Positions 62,706 to 64,000 of a DNA stretch of 64,000 nucleotides are shown piece by piece. The DNA comes from Chryseobacterium taichungense. GTDB lineage: Bacteria; Bacteroidota; Bacteroidia; Flavobacteriales; Weeksellaceae. The number at the start of each line of letters is the position of its first letter. Position 1 is the stretch's first letter. The translations under genes were made by a program, and so were the position numbers. Below the pieces are notes generated by a model, which was given only the letters and a program-made list of their open reading frames with translations, did no database searches and was not told the origin of the DNA. The stretch lies in assembly GCF_900109935.1 (NCBI RefSeq), contig NZ_FOBV01000002.1, forward strand, positions 186,001 through 250,000, written 5' to 3'.

Positions 62706-63395
62706 TTATTTCAGATTAGTATTAATAAAATCCGCCAGCATTTTGGTATTCCCGCCATAATGGTGATCTCCGGGGATATGTTTCATCTGATAATTATTTT
62801 TAAGGGTGATTTTTTGATAAGGAAAATGAGCATATTCAAAATCGCTTAGAACGACCATTACCGGTACTTGCGTTATTTTGTTAATCTCAGGAATTACAGG
62901 TAAGCTTCCTTTCGGTTCCTGCCCGAAATATTCCTCAAGATGTATTTTGAAATCATTACTTTTTGAAGGACCAATGATAAAAATTTTCTGAACTTTATTC
63001 TTTAAATCGTCAGAAAATCTGTTGTACACAAACGGGGTTACATCAGCTCCAAACGAAAATCCCACAATTATAACATGCTGGTTTTTTCTTCCTTTCAGCT
63101 GTTCGTTGATGTATTTCTCAATATCAGAAGAAGTCTGTTGCGGCGTTTTTTTATTCCAGAAGTACGTTTTCGTATTTAAAGCAAAAACATCGTAACCGAA
63201 ATGATGCAGATTTTCTCCAAAATTCTTTGAGAAGGTATTAAAGCCGGCATCTCCGCTGATATAAAAAATAATAGGTTTATCAGAATGATTATTCCATTGA
63301 GTAATTTTAAAATCACTTTCAGAGCTGCATCCTAATGTGGCCAGGCTTATTGATAAACAGATAATGCTGACGATTAATTTAGAAATTTGTTTCAC
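62706..63395 (-). CDS. VirJ/AcvB-like alpha/beta-hydrolase lipoprotein
   Basis: 229 residues. Signal with lipobox (LSISLATLGCSS, Cys at about 23), then an alpha/beta-hydrolase-like domain: IIFYISGDAGFNTFSKNFGENL, the nucleophile elbow GFSFGADVTPF, and the C-terminal His in HHYGG. This matches the VirJ family, to which AcvB of Agrobacterium belongs; AcvB/AtvA hydrolyses lysyl-phosphatidylglycerol made by the MprF-like LpiA. The gene starts inside the end of the MprF-like gene (4-base overlap), which strongly supports the same link here. Located outside the inner membrane. Confidence 0.85.
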   Translation of the reverse strand: MKQISKLIVSIICLSISLATLGCSSESDFKITQWNNHSDKPIIFYISGDAGFNTFSKNFGENLHHFGYDVFALNTKTYFWNKKTPQQTSSDIEKYINEQLKGRKNQHVIIVGFSFGADVTPFVYNRFSDDLKNKVQKIFIIGPSKSNDFKIHLEEYFGQEPKGSLPVIPEINKITQVPVMVVLSDFEYAHFPYQKITLKNNYQMKHIPGDHHYGGNTKMLADFINTNLK

Positions 63396-64000
63396 GGTTT
63401 CATTATTTTATTTAAAACGGCAGGTAGCTGGAGTAAATCTAAATCATTATCATATACCAGATATTTGTTTTCCCACAGGTCGGCATATTTTTCCTTAAAA
63501 TTTCTCAAAGTTTGATAATGTTTAAAGCTTCCCACTCTGTGATAAGCAAATTTTAATATTTCTTCAGCGGTGTTGTTAGGTTCTTCCATTCCGGCCATAG
63601 GGGTCATTCCCATATTGATAAACTTCAAATTTTTACTTTTAGAATATTCAACGAGTTTTATGATCAGGGCATCCGTGCATCCATTAGGCGCATTCTCAGT
63701 TTTTCTGAGCATGTCATAACTGCACTCATCCGGTGCACAGAACGGAATAATATTAAGAAAGGCAACACAATTCCCTTCCGGATCGGAAATCGTTATCAGG
63801 TCCTGATTTCTGATGACTTCACGCTCAAACATTCCTTCGGCAAAGACAATTTCTTTTTTGTCGAACTCTTTCAGCCATTCCGTAGAAACATGTTCTACCT
63901 GATCCAATGTTTTTTCTTCCTGTGGAGCATATTTGATTTCTGTTGAATATCCTGATTTCTGAAGCGCATTTATTCCGTTTCTTAAAGACTTTCTTTCTTT
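63392..64000 (-). CDS. MprF-like protein, C-terminal part (partial, 5' end beyond window)
   Basis: The frame is open up to the window edge; the stop is at 63392. The visible 202 residues match the C-terminal catalytic domain of MprF (DUF2156, GNAT-like): RKSLRNGINALQKSGYSTEIK, EWLKEFDKKEIVFAEGMFERE, FLNIIPF, FINMGMTPMAGMEEP and AYHRVGSFKHYQTLRNFKEKYADLWENKYLVY. MprF transfers lysine or alanine from tRNA to phosphatidylglycerol, protecting from cationic peptides. The N-terminal membrane part lies outside. Co-transcribed with the VirJ-like gene. Confidence 0.88.
   Translation of the reverse strand, partial: KERKSLRNGINALQKSGYSTEIKYAPQEEKTLDQVEHVSTEWLKEFDKKEIVFAEGMFEREVIRNQDLITISDPEGNCVAFLNIIPFCAPDECSYDMLRKTENAPNGCTDALIIKLVEYSKSKNLKFINMGMTPMAGMEEPNNTAEEILKFAYHRVGSFKHYQTLRNFKEKYADLWENKYLVYDNDLDLLQLPAVLNKIMKP

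Overview
The window looks like a chromosomal segment of a flavobacterium, most likely Chryseobacterium or a close relative in the Weeksellaceae. The DNA is AT-rich, several leaders carry the Bacteroidota -7 promoter box (TAnnTTTG), ribosome binding sites are mostly weak, and the protein families (MoaC-MoaB fusion, HesA/MoeB-rhodanese, EF-Tu domain III orphan) fit that group. The genus is inferred from gene style, not from a marker gene. I found no rRNA, tRNA or CRISPR array.

1-13.3 kb is a defence island. A type I restriction-modification locus (hsdS cut by the left edge, a tyrosine recombinase, hsdR) is followed on the + strand by an ATPase with a C-terminal HEPN-like RxxxxH motif that carries a frameshift in a run of six A, then by a Septu-like ATPase/HNH nuclease pair and an McrB/McrC pair. 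A gene-free stretch of about 1.2 kb with a long inverted repeat ends the island.

14.4-25 kb is the isoleucine/valine biosynthesis cluster ilvE-ilvD-ilvB-ilvN-ilvC-(ABC ATPase)-ilvA. It is preceded by an 18-codon leader peptide rich in Ile and Val and by an intrinsic terminator, which is the layout of a ribosome-mediated attenuator. The spacers between the ilv genes are filled with several families of short dispersed palindromic repeats.

25-29.8 kb holds an SDR oxidoreductase, an AraC regulator, a stand-alone EF-Tu domain III-like protein, an aminoglycoside-phosphotransferase-like kinase and a cysteine desulfurase. 29.8-37.1 kb (minus strand) is a molybdenum cofactor operon: moaCB, moaE, moeB-rhodanese, moaD, a TauE-type transporter, moeA, a MocA-like cytidylyltransferase, moaA and xdhC. 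Divergently, 37.4-45.2 kb encodes two complete PaoABC-like molybdenum hydroxylases, one with a Tat signal and one without, separated by a terminator. Together these genes make, modify and insert the cofactor for the two enzymes. A YagU-like protein lies downstream at 51.7 kb.

45-59.6 kb is mixed: a GT14-type glycosyltransferase, a DEAD-box-like protein with altered catalytic motifs next to a cold-shock protein, a MaoC-like hydratase, a ChaA-like antiporter, an outer-membrane barrel, a DUF1826-like protein, an FAD/NAD(P)-binding protein, a class C beta-lactamase-like hydrolase, an AraC regulator, and a USP-GNAT-ornithine/alanine racemase operon.

59.6-62.6 kb looks like a small acquired islet: over 600 bases of extremely AT-rich DNA, a lipoprotein, a membrane protein, a small protein, an HTH repressor-like gene sharing a perfectly palindromic promoter with a divergent gene, and two tandem DUF6876-like paralogues, the first with an in-frame stop. 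The window ends with a VirJ-like lipoprotein and the C-terminal part of an MprF-like protein.
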